This document shows positions 16,571 to 24,177 of a DNA stretch of 64,000 bases, piece by piece. The position numbers were made by a program, and so were the translations under genes. Source of the DNA: Burkholderiales bacterium (GTDB lineage Bacteria; Pseudomonadota; Gammaproteobacteria; Burkholderiales; Burkholderiaceae_C); assembly GCA_016702555.1 (NCBI GenBank), contig JADJDV010000007.1:186001-250000 (forward strand), read 5' to 3'. Within the stretch, counting starts at the first letter, position 1. Every line of letters begins with the position of its first letter. The notes beneath the pieces are model-generated. The model worked only from the letters and a program-made list of their open reading frames with translations, ran no database searches and was not told where the DNA came from.

Positions 16571-18277
16571 ATGCACAGTCGCAACAAGCGCTTCGCTCTG
16601 CATTCGATCGCCGCCGCCATGGCCCTCACGCTGGCCGCTTGTGGCGGTGGCGGCGACGACCCGGCGCCCGGGCCTGGCCCCGGACCTGGACCTGGACCGG
16701 ATCCGGTACCGCCGCCACCGCCGGTGACCGAGACACTGAGCGGCCAGGTCGCGCGCAACGGCACGCTGAAGAACGTGGTCGTGTGCCTGGACCTGAACGC
16801 CAACGACGCCTGCGATGCCGACGAGCCGGCCGCCACGCCGACCGGCGCCGACGGCGTCTACACGCTGAGCTATGAACCGGCCAAGGTCGGGGCGGCGCAA
16901 GCGGCAGCGGCCCCGCTGATCGCGCCGGTGCTGGCGGGCGAGGTGACGGCCGCGTCCACGGCCATTGATTCGGCCAGTCCTGACGTGGCCGCAACGACGG
17001 CCAGCTATGTGATGAAGCGCGCGGCCGGCTCGGCCGGCGCCATCAACCCGCTCACCACCCTGGTGCAGGCGGGCGTGGCGGACGGCATGAGCGAGGCGGT
17101 GGCGCGCGAGAACGTGGCGCTGCAACTGGGCATCGACGCCACCAAGATCGACAACTACCAGGACGACCCGCCTCATTCCGCGCAGAACGTCAGCGACACC
17201 GCGCGCGCGGCAGCGGCGATGACCTCGCACGCCCTGCGCGTGGGTGCGCCGCTCAAGGTGGTCGACCAGAAGAGCGCGGCCACGGAGGGCGGCGTGCTGG
17301 CCTCGCTCTGGTACCGCAATGCCGACAACTACTTCGTGCGCACGCTGGACCGGTTGGCCCAGCCCGCCGGCGACAGCCCGTGGACCAGCGTGGTGGATGC
17401 GCGCAGCGGCAAGAACGCGGGCGTGGCGCGCTCCGACACCAGCGACGACCAGGCGCTGTACCGCACCGCCTACCTGGGCTCGGATGGATGGCGCGTATGC
17501 GATCGCAATGAACTGCTCAAGACCACGCGCGGCAATCCCAGCCGCTCGGTGTATTGCGATGCGCAGGTTTCAGTCGGCTACACCCATTCGACCAGCGTGG
17601 CTGGGCAGGCCATGGCCGATCTGGTGACCCGGTGGCAAGGCCAGTCGTCGAACATCATCAACACGGACGGCACGTCCACCGCGGGCCTGGTCGGGAAGCT
17701 GGGCAACACCGTGTTTCCCGACGGCGCCGAGGAAGAGGTGCGCTCGAATCTGGTGCTGGTGCCGGGGATCACGATCGACAACATCTGGACGCGGGGTCTG
17801 TCCCAGACGTTGACCACCACGCTTCAAGGTTTGCCGACGGCGTTTCCGGTGGCTGGTGTTGACCTTGCCAAAGGCTCCGGCACGCTCAATCTCGGCAACG
17901 GTACCGGAAACGACAAGACCATGCGCGTGGCCTTCGGCGCCGCCAGCAGCCCGACGACCGGTGCGACGCAGTATTACCAGTGTGATCTGGATCCGGTGAC
18001 ACAAAGATTCACCAATCCGCCCAAGTGCGAGGCCACGATCGCCGGCACCTACACGATCGAGTCGATTCATGGGGCGCCGGTGATGCGATTCCTGGGCGCG
18101 CCCGACACGGTCATGAGCTTCGAGATGGTCTACACCGAGATCGACTGGGGCGGCCCAAACCGTCGCTATGTGTATCGCGCGCACGAGACCAAGCCCGCCT
18201 TGATCTATCGCGCCAGCAACGCCAACCGCCTCAACGCCACCGCCTGGGCGGCCATGAAGGCCCAGCTGGGGCTGTGA
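16571..18277 (+). CDS. large outer-surface lipoprotein with Gly-Pro repeat linker, function unknown
   Basis: A 568-residue lipoprotein: signal peptide MHSRNKRFAL... with lipobox LAAC (Cys about residue 21), then four Gly, a PGPGPGPGPGP tract and a PPPPP run that look like a flexible tether. Residues about 50-100 resemble a small beta-sandwich carboxypeptidase-regulatory-like repeat (VVCLDLNANDACDADEPAATP, GVYTLSYEP). The remaining 400 residues, including paired Cys and the sequence YQCDLDPVT, are not recognised. The ATG at 16571 is chosen because it starts the signal peptide; the open frame extends farther upstream without coding character. It is transcribed away from the response regulator operon and followed by a second small lipoprotein gene 87 bases downstream. 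Confidence 0.85.
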   Translation: MHSRNKRFALHSIAAAMALTLAACGGGGDDPAPGPGPGPGPGPDPVPPPPPVTETLSGQVARNGTLKNVVVCLDLNANDACDADEPAATPTGADGVYTLSYEPAKVGAAQAAAAPLIAPVLAGEVTAASTAIDSASPDVAATTASYVMKRAAGSAGAINPLTTLVQAGVADGMSEAVARENVALQLGIDATKIDNYQDDPPHSAQNVSDTARAAAAMTSHALRVGAPLKVVDQKSAATEGGVLASLWYRNADNYFVRTLDRLAQPAGDSPWTSVVDARSGKNAGVARSDTSDDQALYRTAYLGSDGWRVCDRNELLKTTRGNPSRSVYCDAQVSVGYTHSTSVAGQAMADLVTRWQGQSSNIINTDGTSTAGLVGKLGNTVFPDGAEEEVRSNLVLVPGITIDNIWTRGLSQTLTTTLQGLPTAFPVAGVDLAKGSGTLNLGNGTGNDKTMRVAFGAASSPTTGATQYYQCDLDPVTQRFTNPPKCEATIAGTYTIESIHGAPVMRFLGAPDTVMSFEMVYTEIDWGGPNRRYVYRAHETKPALIYRASNANRLNATAWAAMKAQLGL

Positions 18278-18364
18278 CGCAACCCCCGGGGGTGCGGCAG
18301 GCCGTGCGCGGCCTGCGCGCCGCCCGGCCCGATCCGCTTCCACTTCAATTGGCACGAGGTCATC

Positions 18365-18748
18365 ATGAAAGCATCAAGACATCTGCTCCCCGTCGTGCTG
18401 AGCGCCGCCTTGCTGGCCGCCTGCGCCTCCGGCCCGCCGCCGGCGACCGAGTTCCCCGCCGGCGCCAAGGCGCCGTCGGCGGCCGAGGTCACGAATCTGC
18501 TCAAGGGCAAGTCCTTCGACTTCTCCGGTCCTGATGGTATCCGAACCGACTACGCCAAGGAGGGTAACGCGATCACCGTCTACTTCTCCGGCCGCTCGGA
18601 CGTCGGCACCTGGCGCGCCGAGGACGGGCGCGTGTGCCTGGAGAATTTCCAAACCATCCAGGGCGCTTGCAACGACGTGCGCCTGGTCGGCAGCGACATC
18701 TACTTCAAGCGGTCGAACGGCCAGGTGGTGCAGGTCACCCCGCGCTGA
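18365..18748 (+). CDS. small lipoprotein, function unknown
   Basis: A 127-residue protein with a short basic start, a hydrophobic core and lipobox LLAAC (Cys about 20), so it should be lipid-anchored. The mature part has the stretches LLKGKSFDFSGPDGIRTDY and YFSGRSDVGTWRAEDGRVCLENFQ, reminiscent of small periplasmic beta-barrel or lipocalin-like proteins, with two Cys near 92 and 102 that could pair. I do not recognise a named family. It follows the larger lipoprotein gene on the same strand at 87 bases and faces pncC convergently, with 34 bases between the stops. Confidence 0.8.
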   Translation: MKASRHLLPVVLSAALLAACASGPPPATEFPAGAKAPSAAEVTNLLKGKSFDFSGPDGIRTDYAKEGNAITVYFSGRSDVGTWRAEDGRVCLENFQTIQGACNDVRLVGSDIYFKRSNGQVVQVTPR

Positions 18749-18782
18749 GTGCTGCGGTGGCTTGTGGCTCCGGCTCGGTGCT

Positions 18783-19283
18783 TCAGCACCGCGCCAGTCG
18801 CAGCAGGCCATCCAGCGCCCACTGCACCGTCTGCGCCCGCACCGCCGCGCGGTCACCGGCGAACACCTGGCGCTCCGACCGCGTCTGGCCGCCGCCGCAC
18901 CAGCCGAACCACACCGTGCCGACCGGCTTGTCTTCGCTGCCCCCGGTGGGTCCGGCGATGCCGGTGACGGCGACGCTGAGCTGGGCGCGCGAGCGGGCCA
19001 GCGCGCCTTCGGCCATGGCGCGCGCCACCGGCTCGCTGACGGCGCCGTGGGTGGCGATCAGCGCGGCCGGCACGCCCAGCAGTTCGGTCTTGGCGGCGTT
19101 GCTGTAGGTGACGAAGCCGCGCTCGAACCAGTCGGACGAGCCGGCCAGCTCGGTGCAGGCGGCGGCGATCAGGCCGCCGGTGCAGCTCTCGGCCGTGGCC
19201 AGCCGCCAGCCGCGCTGTCGCAGCGCGGCGGCCAGTGCCGCCACGGTGGCGTTCAAGTCCGGCGTGGGCGCTCGATCAGGCAT
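18783..19283 (-). CDS. pncC: nicotinamide-nucleotide amidohydrolase (CinA C-terminal domain family)
   Basis: A 166-residue protein consisting only of the CinA C-terminal domain, which deamidates nicotinamide mononucleotide to nicotinate mononucleotide in pyridine nucleotide recycling. Family motifs are ESCTGGLIAA (about residue 32), GFVTYSNAAKTELLGV (56) and VAVTGIAGPTGG (104). The ATG at 19283 is used; a GTG nine bases upstream overlaps the pgpA stop as GTGA and would give translational coupling with three extra residues, so it is a real alternative. It is last in the order thiL-GST-pgpA-pncC; thiL-pgpA-pncC is a common proteobacterial arrangement. Confidence 0.93.
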   Translation of the reverse strand: MPDRAPTPDLNATVAALAAALRQRGWRLATAESCTGGLIAAACTELAGSSDWFERGFVTYSNAAKTELLGVPAALIATHGAVSEPVARAMAEGALARSRAQLSVAVTGIAGPTGGSEDKPVGTVWFGWCGGGQTRSERQVFAGDRAAVRAQTVQWALDGLLRLARC

Positions 19284-19288
19284 GAAGC

Positions 19289-19939
19289 TCACCCGGCCGC
19301 ACGCCACAACGCGATCACCAGCAGCGTGCAGCAGGCGGCCACCAGATCGTCCAGCAGAATGCCCCAGCCGCCGCGCCAGCCGCGCGCGCCGTGCAGCAGG
19401 CGGTCGGCCCAGCCGACCGGGCCGGGCTTGACGGCGTCGAAGAAGCGGAACAGCGCAAAGGCCGCCACCTGCGCCCAGAAGCCGGCCGGCGTGATCAGCC
19501 ACAGCACCAGCCAAAAGGCGACCACCTCGTCGGCCACGATGGCGCCGGGGTCGGCGCTGCGCAGGTGGCGCGCCGTCAGCGTGGCGGCCCACCAACTGGC
19601 CAGCAGGGTCAGGGCGATGGCGGCGCCCTGCGTGGCCGGCGCCAGGTCGGCCAGCAGCAAGTCCCACACCAGCCAGGCCCACAGCGTGCCGACGGTGCCG
19701 GCGGCCACGGGCGAGAGGCCGGCGCCGAAGGCCAGCGCGATCAGGTGCGCCGGGTGCCGCCACATGAAGCGCGCGCTGGGGCGCACCGCGCCGGCCGGCG
19801 GCGGGCCGTCGCCGCTGGGCGAGGTCGGCTCCAGCTCGACCGGCTGCACCGCATCGGCGTGCGCGCTGTCGTCGGCACGCTCCAGCGGGCGCGCCTGCAC
19901 ATCGCTCACCTGGTCGCGCGGGGCGCTGGCCAGGCTCAT
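19289..19939 (-). CDS. pgpA: phosphatidylglycerophosphatase A
   Basis: A 216-residue membrane enzyme that dephosphorylates phosphatidylglycerol phosphate to phosphatidylglycerol at the inner membrane. The first 60 residues are a Pro/Ala/Glu-rich extension. The PgpA core starts at HPAHLIALAFGAGLSPVAAGTVGT and contains the acidic ADEVVAFW motif, RFFDAVKPGPVGWADR and a final ILLDDLVAA. The start at 19939 has GAGGAG six bases upstream; frames reaching farther up lack coding character. Its stop overlaps the optional GTG of pncC, and it is separated from thiL by a glutathione S-transferase gene. Confidence 0.94.
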   Translation of the reverse strand: MSLASAPRDQVSDVQARPLERADDSAHADAVQPVELEPTSPSGDGPPPAGAVRPSARFMWRHPAHLIALAFGAGLSPVAAGTVGTLWAWLVWDLLLADLAPATQGAAIALTLLASWWAATLTARHLRSADPGAIVADEVVAFWLVLWLITPAGFWAQVAAFALFRFFDAVKPGPVGWADRLLHGARGWRGGWGILLDDLVAACCTLLVIALWRAAG

Positions 19940-20055
19940 GGCCGCTCCTCGTGCGTGCGGGCGGCGCGAGGGGCGGCGGGCGGCGCCGAGCGGGAATTTC
20001 GCATGCCGGGCATTGTGCCCAATCGTGCCGGTGTGGCGGCGGCGCTCACACAGTC

Positions 20056-20679
20056 TCAACCCTGGTTGGCCGGCGGCTGCAGCAGTGCGTCGTCGATGGC
20101 GCGGGCGCGCGCCGCGGCCGGGCGCCGCGCGTGGAGTTCGGCGAAGCGCACGAACTCGGGGCGCGGCTCAAGCAGCTTGAACTGCAGGTACCAGCCGACG
20201 TAGGCGGCCACCAGCAGGTCGGCGGCGCTGAAGTGGTCACCGGCCAGGTGCTCGCGCCCTTGCAGCGCGCCCTCCAGCGTGTCCAGCAAGTCGGCCTCGC
20301 TGCCGTAGCCGGCCATCTTCGGCTCGGCCAGCTTGCCGGTGAACTTGGCCACCAGCAGCTGCTCCAGCGGACCCATGAAGCTGATCCAGCGGTAGTAGGG
20401 CCCGCGCTCGGGCGAGCCGGCCGGCGGGGCCAGCGACTTGCCCGGCACCAGCTCGGCCAGGTACATGCAGATGGCGGCGTTCTCGGTCACCACGGTGTCG
20501 CCGTGCCGGATGGCCGGCACCTTGCCCATCGGGTTGATGGCGCGGTAGTCGGGCGCCTTCATGCTGGTGTCGTAGTCGAGCAGCACCGTCTCGTAGGGCA
20601 GGCCGGTCTCTTCGAGCATCCAGCGCACCACGCGGCCGCGCGACATGGGGTGGGTGTAGAAAGTCAGGCGGGTGCTCAT
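20056..20679 (-). CDS. glutathione S-transferase family protein
   Basis: A 207-residue GST. The thioredoxin-like N-terminal domain begins MSTRLTFYTHPMSRGRVVRWMLEE and includes the glutathione-site segment GKVPAIRHGDTVVTENAAI (cis-Pro, then Glu-Asn in place of the usual Glu-Ser). The helical C-terminal domain contains HFSAADLLVAAYV, the conserved N-capping region. It likely conjugates glutathione to electrophiles in the cytosol, but the substrate is unknown. The ATG at 20679 has a GAGGA site seven bases upstream. It sits between thiL (44-base gap) and pgpA on the same strand, which splits an otherwise commonly contiguous pair. Confidence 0.92.
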   Translation of the reverse strand: MSTRLTFYTHPMSRGRVVRWMLEETGLPYETVLLDYDTSMKAPDYRAINPMGKVPAIRHGDTVVTENAAICMYLAELVPGKSLAPPAGSPERGPYYRWISFMGPLEQLLVAKFTGKLAEPKMAGYGSEADLLDTLEGALQGREHLAGDHFSAADLLVAAYVGWYLQFKLLEPRPEFVRFAELHARRPAAARARAIDDALLQPPANQG

Positions 20680-20723
20680 GGGGGTGTCCTCGAGGGTTGA
20701 AGATCGGACGGGCTCACACGCGC

Positions 20724-21701
20724 TCAAGAACGGGCGAAGTGGTCGAACGAGGCATAGGTCTGGCGCAGCGGCTGGCCGTCGGCGCCCAGCAGCCGCAGGC
20801 CGGTGCCGGCGGTGATCGTGCCGATGCGGCTGACCGGCGTGGCGCTGGCGTGGCCGGCGCGCAGCACGGCAGCGCGCGCGGCGGGCGGCGCGGTGAAGAC
20901 GAGTTCGTAATCGTCGCCGCCGGCCAACGCGGCCGTGCGCAGCGTCTCGGCGTCCAGCGCCGCGCCCGCCGCCAGCAGACGGCTGGCCGCGGCGGCATCG
21001 ATGCTGGCGCCGGTGCCGCTGGCCTTGAGGATGTGACCCAGATCGCCCAGCAGGCCGTCGCTGACGTCGATGGCGCTGTGGGCGATGCCGCGCAGGGCAC
21101 GACCGAGCGCCAGACGAGGCGTCGGGCGTTCGAGCCGCTGGCGCGCGGCGGCCAGCACGGCGGGCGGCAGCGTCCATTCGCCGCGCAGCGCGCCCAGCGC
21201 CAGGCGCGCATGGCCCAGCGTGCCGCTGACCCAGATGTGGTCGCCCGCCTGCGCGCCGTCGCGCCGCAGCGCCTGGCCGGCGGGTACCTGGCCGAACACG
21301 GTGAGGCACAGGTTGAGCGGCCCGGCGGTGGTGTCGCCGCCGATCAGCGGGCAGGCGTGGGCGTCGGCCAGCGCGAACAGGCCGCGCGCGAGGGCGGTCA
21401 GCCAGCCTGCATCGCGCGCGCGCTCGGGCGGCAGCGCCAGCGCCAGCGTGCAACCCAGCGGCTCGGCCCCCATGGCCGCCAGATCACTCAGGTTGACGGC
21501 CAGCGCCTTGTGGCCCAGGTGCTCCGGATCAACGTCTGGCAGGAAATGCCGCCCCTCGACCAGCATGTCGGTGCTGATGGCGATCTGCATGCCGGGTGCT
21601 GGTCGCAGCAGCGCGCAGTCGTCGCCGATGCCGAGCGCCACGGCACCGCTGGCAGGTGTGCGGCGCTTGAAGAAGCGGTCGATCAGTTCGAATTCACCCA
21701 T
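20724..21701 (-). CDS. thiL: thiamine-monophosphate kinase
   Basis: A 325-residue ATP-dependent kinase forming thiamine diphosphate from thiamine monophosphate. It starts MGEFELIDRFF, typical of ThiL, and carries GIGDDCALL, the metal site STDMLVEGRHF, AVNLSDLAAMGAEPL, IGGDTTAGPL, DVSDGLLGDLGHI and GGDDYELVF in the family order. Length is normal. It is the first gene of the thiL-GST-pgpA-pncC run; the 274-base spacer upstream contains repeats rather than genes. Confidence 0.96.
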   Translation of the reverse strand: MGEFELIDRFFKRRTPASGAVALGIGDDCALLRPAPGMQIAISTDMLVEGRHFLPDVDPEHLGHKALAVNLSDLAAMGAEPLGCTLALALPPERARDAGWLTALARGLFALADAHACPLIGGDTTAGPLNLCLTVFGQVPAGQALRRDGAQAGDHIWVSGTLGHARLALGALRGEWTLPPAVLAAARQRLERPTPRLALGRALRGIAHSAIDVSDGLLGDLGHILKASGTGASIDAAAASRLLAAGAALDAETLRTAALAGGDDYELVFTAPPAARAAVLRAGHASATPVSRIGTITAGTGLRLLGADGQPLRQTYASFDHFARS

Positions 21702-21747
21702 GGCTGTCCGCTGGTTCCACTCAAGCGCCCGCTTGCCATAGCCATGA

Positions 21748-21827
21748 CCGTCATTCCCGCGAATGCGGGAATCCAGCGACGGCGCTGGCCCCAGGCCTGG
21801 ATCCCCGCCTTCGCGGGGATGACGACG
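21748..21827. repeat. REP/REPIN-like inverted repeat
   Basis: Two arms facing each other: GTCATTCCCGCGAATGCGGG at 21750, continuing AATCCAG, and CTGGATCCCCGCCTTCGCGG from 21797, ending GGATGACG. Each arm also folds on itself (CCCGCgaatGCGGG and CCCCGCcttcGCGGGG). This is the well-known bacterial intergenic palindrome pair with GTCATTCCCGC ends. It lies in the spacer between thiL and the PuuD-type gene. Confidence 0.8.
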
Positions 21828-21935
21828 TGAGTGCTGCTTTCAAGCGACGTTGGAATCGATACCGATACAAATGGCCGCGGAGCAGGCCATACCAGCAACC
21901 GCCGTGCCCGGACCTGCGCCGGGCACCAGCGGTGT

Positions 21936-21951
21936 CCCCCCTTCAGGGGGG
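21936..21951. repeat. C6/G6 hairpin, probable bidirectional terminator or repeat
   Basis: Six C, TTCA, then six G form a perfect hairpin 24 bases beyond the stop of the PuuD-type gene. A related TCAGGGGGG tract overlaps that stop codon. Similar C-run/G-run elements are common between genes in Comamonadaceae (recollection, not searched). No T-run follows, so terminator activity is uncertain. Confidence 0.45.
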
Positions 21952-21975
21952 AAGGCGCGCAGCGCCTCAGGGGGG

Positions 21976-22815
21976 TCATCCCAACCTCGCGCGCTCGCGC
22001 ACCCGCGCCATGCCGTCGGTCAGGCGGCGCACGCGGCCGGCGCGGCGCGCGGCGGCCTTCAGGAAGGCCATCATCAAGGGGCCGCTGTCGAGCACCTCCT
22101 CCTTGTCGTGGCTGACGTTGGGGTGGAACTCGGGGTGCCACTGCACGCCCATGACGAAGGGGTAGGCGGTGTGGCGGATGCCCTCGGGCACGCGGTCGAT
22201 CGGGCTGCGCGCCTCCAGCACCAGGCCCTGGCCCAGCTCGCCCACGCACTGGTGATGGATGCTGTTGACGCGCTGCGGCGCGTAGCCGTAGATGTCGGAC
22301 AGGCGTGAGCCCGGCATGAAGTGCACCTCGTGCACCAGGCTGTCGTAGCGCTCGGTGTCGTTGTGCAGGATGGCGCCCGGCCACTGCGACGGGATGTCCT
22401 GGATCAGCGTGCCGCCGAAGTGCACGTTGAGCAACTGGCAACCGCGGCAGATGCCGAGCACGGGCTTTTCGGCCTCAATGAAGCCGCGCAGCAGATCCAG
22501 CTCGTACTCGTCGCGGATCGGGTCGTACTCGGCCTTGTCCTGCCAGGGCGTGGCGCCGTAGGTGGCGGGGCTGATGTCGATGCCGCCCTGCAGCACCAGG
22601 CCGTCGAGGTTGTCGACCAGGTCGCGCAGTGGCGGGCGCTTGCGCGGCGTGCTGCCGCGCTGGTCGATGAAGGGGATCATCAGCGCCAGCACGCCGTGCG
22701 ACATGATCCAGTTGGCCATGCCGCTTTCCAGAAACTGCAGCCGCTTGGTCGGCAAGCCGAGACCGGGCGGCGGGTTGTGCAGCAGACGGGCGGAGATGCC
22801 GATGCGGAGGGTCAT
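21976..22815 (-). CDS. gamma-glutamyl-gamma-aminobutyrate hydrolase family protein (class I amidotransferase fold)
   Basis: A 279-residue class I glutamine-amidotransferase-like hydrolase of the PuuD group. The nucleophile elbow GICRGCQLLNV carries the catalytic Cys, and QWHPEFHP gives the His and Glu of the triad. LQGGIDISPATYG is the oxyanion-side motif of the family. PuuD releases GABA from gamma-glutamyl-GABA in putrescine catabolism, but no other puu gene is present, so the substrate may differ. The start at 22815 (MTLRIGISARLL) is chosen because the fold begins there; the frame runs 40 codons farther into repeat DNA. Its neighbours are repeat elements on both sides. Confidence 0.88.
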   Translation of the reverse strand: MTLRIGISARLLHNPPPGLGLPTKRLQFLESGMANWIMSHGVLALMIPFIDQRGSTPRKRPPLRDLVDNLDGLVLQGGIDISPATYGATPWQDKAEYDPIRDEYELDLLRGFIEAEKPVLGICRGCQLLNVHFGGTLIQDIPSQWPGAILHNDTERYDSLVHEVHFMPGSRLSDIYGYAPQRVNSIHHQCVGELGQGLVLEARSPIDRVPEGIRHTAYPFVMGVQWHPEFHPNVSHDKEEVLDSGPLMMAFLKAAARRAGRVRRLTDGMARVRERARLG

Positions 22816-22883
22816 GGTCGAGCGGGCGGCTGATGGAAGTGAAAAGCGCCATTGTGACGTCCCAATGACCTGCGCCGCATGCG

Positions 22884-23037
22884 CGACGCAATGACCTCGC
22901 TTCGCTCGATGACGGCGGCTATGCCGCCATGACAAAGCCCCGGAGCGATGCGATAGACGTTGGCGTCATTTGTCATTTGTCATGGACGCCGCGCAGCGGC
23001 GACGTCATCGCGCCGCACACGCGGCGCGGGTCATTCG
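22884..23037 (+). repeat. intergenic palindromic repeat, copy A
   Basis: A chain of short palindromes separated by GTCAT/ATGAC units, such as GGCGGCTATGCCGCC and CGCCGCGCAGCGGCG. It fills the spacer between the PuuD-type gene and the ligase gene. Two modules match copy B (27556-27680) read on the opposite strand: a first one containing TGACCTCGCTTCGCTCGATG and a second with GCGTCATTTGTCAT followed by a GCCGC...GGCG palindrome. Confidence 0.7.
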
Positions 23038-24177
23038 TCAGCCGCCACGAAAGCGCAGCGCCGCCTGCCGGATCACTTCGCCCAGCAGTTGCTCCTTGGC
23101 CTGGCGCTCGCGCAGCCAGCGGGCGTCGTTGCGGTTGTCGCGCACCACCTGGCGCAGCGTGGTCAGCGCATCGGTGGCCTGGCATTGCTCGGCGAAGGGC
23201 AGCAGCCGGTCCATGGTGGCCAGCAGGTGCTCGCGCAGCGGCAGGTGCTGGCCGCGCGCGGGGTCGACGTAGACCGCGTCCAGCCCGAAGCGGCAGGCCT
23301 GGAAGCGGTTGTAGCTGTAGACCAGGTAATCGTCCTCGCACGGGGTGAAGGGGCGCTGCTGCTGGAACCAGGCCGCCAGGCACTGCACGTAGCCGGCCAG
23401 CGCGGCGGCGCGCTCCACCGTCAGCGGCGTGTCGAACACGCGCACCTCGATGGTGCCGTACTCGGGCTTCGGCCGGATGTCCCAGTAGAAGTCCTTCATC
23501 GACTTGACGACGCCGGTGGCGGTCATCTTGTCGAAGTACCGTCCGAATTCGTCCCAACTCAGCACACAGGGCGCGCGCCCCGACAGCGGAAAGGCGAACA
23601 CCGAGTTCAGGCGCGCCGAATCGAAGGCCGTGTCCTGGCCCTGCACATAGGGGCTGCTGGCCGCCAGCGCGATGAAGTGCGGGATGTAGCGCGACATGCA
23701 GTGCAGCGTGTAGAGCGCGGTGTCGGCGTCGGGGCAGCCCACGTGCACGTGCTGGCCGAAGATGGTGAACTGTTTGGTCAGGTAGCCGTACAGCTGCGAC
23801 AGCTGGTGGAAGCGCGGCCGGTCGTAGATGCGCTGCTGGTGCCACTGCTGGAACGGGTGCGTGCCGCCGCCGACCACGGCGATGTTGAGCTTGTCGGCGC
23901 ACTGCACCAGCGCATCGCGGATCTGTGTCAGCTGCGCCAGCGCCTCGCCCGAGCTGTGGCACACGCCGGTGGAGACCTCGATCATGCCGGCGGTCATCTC
24001 GGGCACCACGCTGCCGGGCAGCTGGCGGCGCGCCATCAGGCGCAGCATGTCGTCGGCGTAGTGCGTCAGGTCGTAGTCGTTGGTGTTGACCAGCTGCAGC
24101 TCCAGCTCGACGCCGAGCGTCAGCGCTTCGGACTGGCCGAAGGGCTCCAGGCCGGTGGCGGGCGTGCGGGCGCTCAT
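23038..24177 (-). CDS. YbdK-family carboxylate-amine ligase (GCS2, glutamate-cysteine ligase-like)
   Basis: A 379-residue member of the GCS2 family. It contains LTLGVELELQLVN (metal/ATP Glu residues), GGGTHPF, the hallmark FGQHVHVGCPD near residue 145, a central DFYWDIRPKPEYGTIEVRVFD, and the terminal region rich in Arg/Glu. Some members have weak glutamate-cysteine ligase activity in vitro, but the true substrates are unknown. Its ATG overlaps the stop of the upstream antiporter gene as ATGA, so the two are translationally coupled. The stop at 23038 touches repeat copy A. Confidence 0.92.
   Translation of the reverse strand: MSARTPATGLEPFGQSEALTLGVELELQLVNTNDYDLTHYADDMLRLMARRQLPGSVVPEMTAGMIEVSTGVCHSSGEALAQLTQIRDALVQCADKLNIAVVGGGTHPFQQWHQQRIYDRPRFHQLSQLYGYLTKQFTIFGQHVHVGCPDADTALYTLHCMSRYIPHFIALAASSPYVQGQDTAFDSARLNSVFAFPLSGRAPCVLSWDEFGRYFDKMTATGVVKSMKDFYWDIRPKPEYGTIEVRVFDTPLTVERAAALAGYVQCLAAWFQQQRPFTPCEDDYLVYSYNRFQACRFGLDAVYVDPARGQHLPLREHLLATMDRLLPFAEQCQATDALTTLRQVVRDNRNDARWLRERQAKEQLLGEVIRQAALRFRGG

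Noticed and set aside
16660..16720. Gly-Pro repeat tract as a tandem DNA repeat of interest.
   Set aside because: It is a short coding linker after a lipobox, common in surface lipoproteins.
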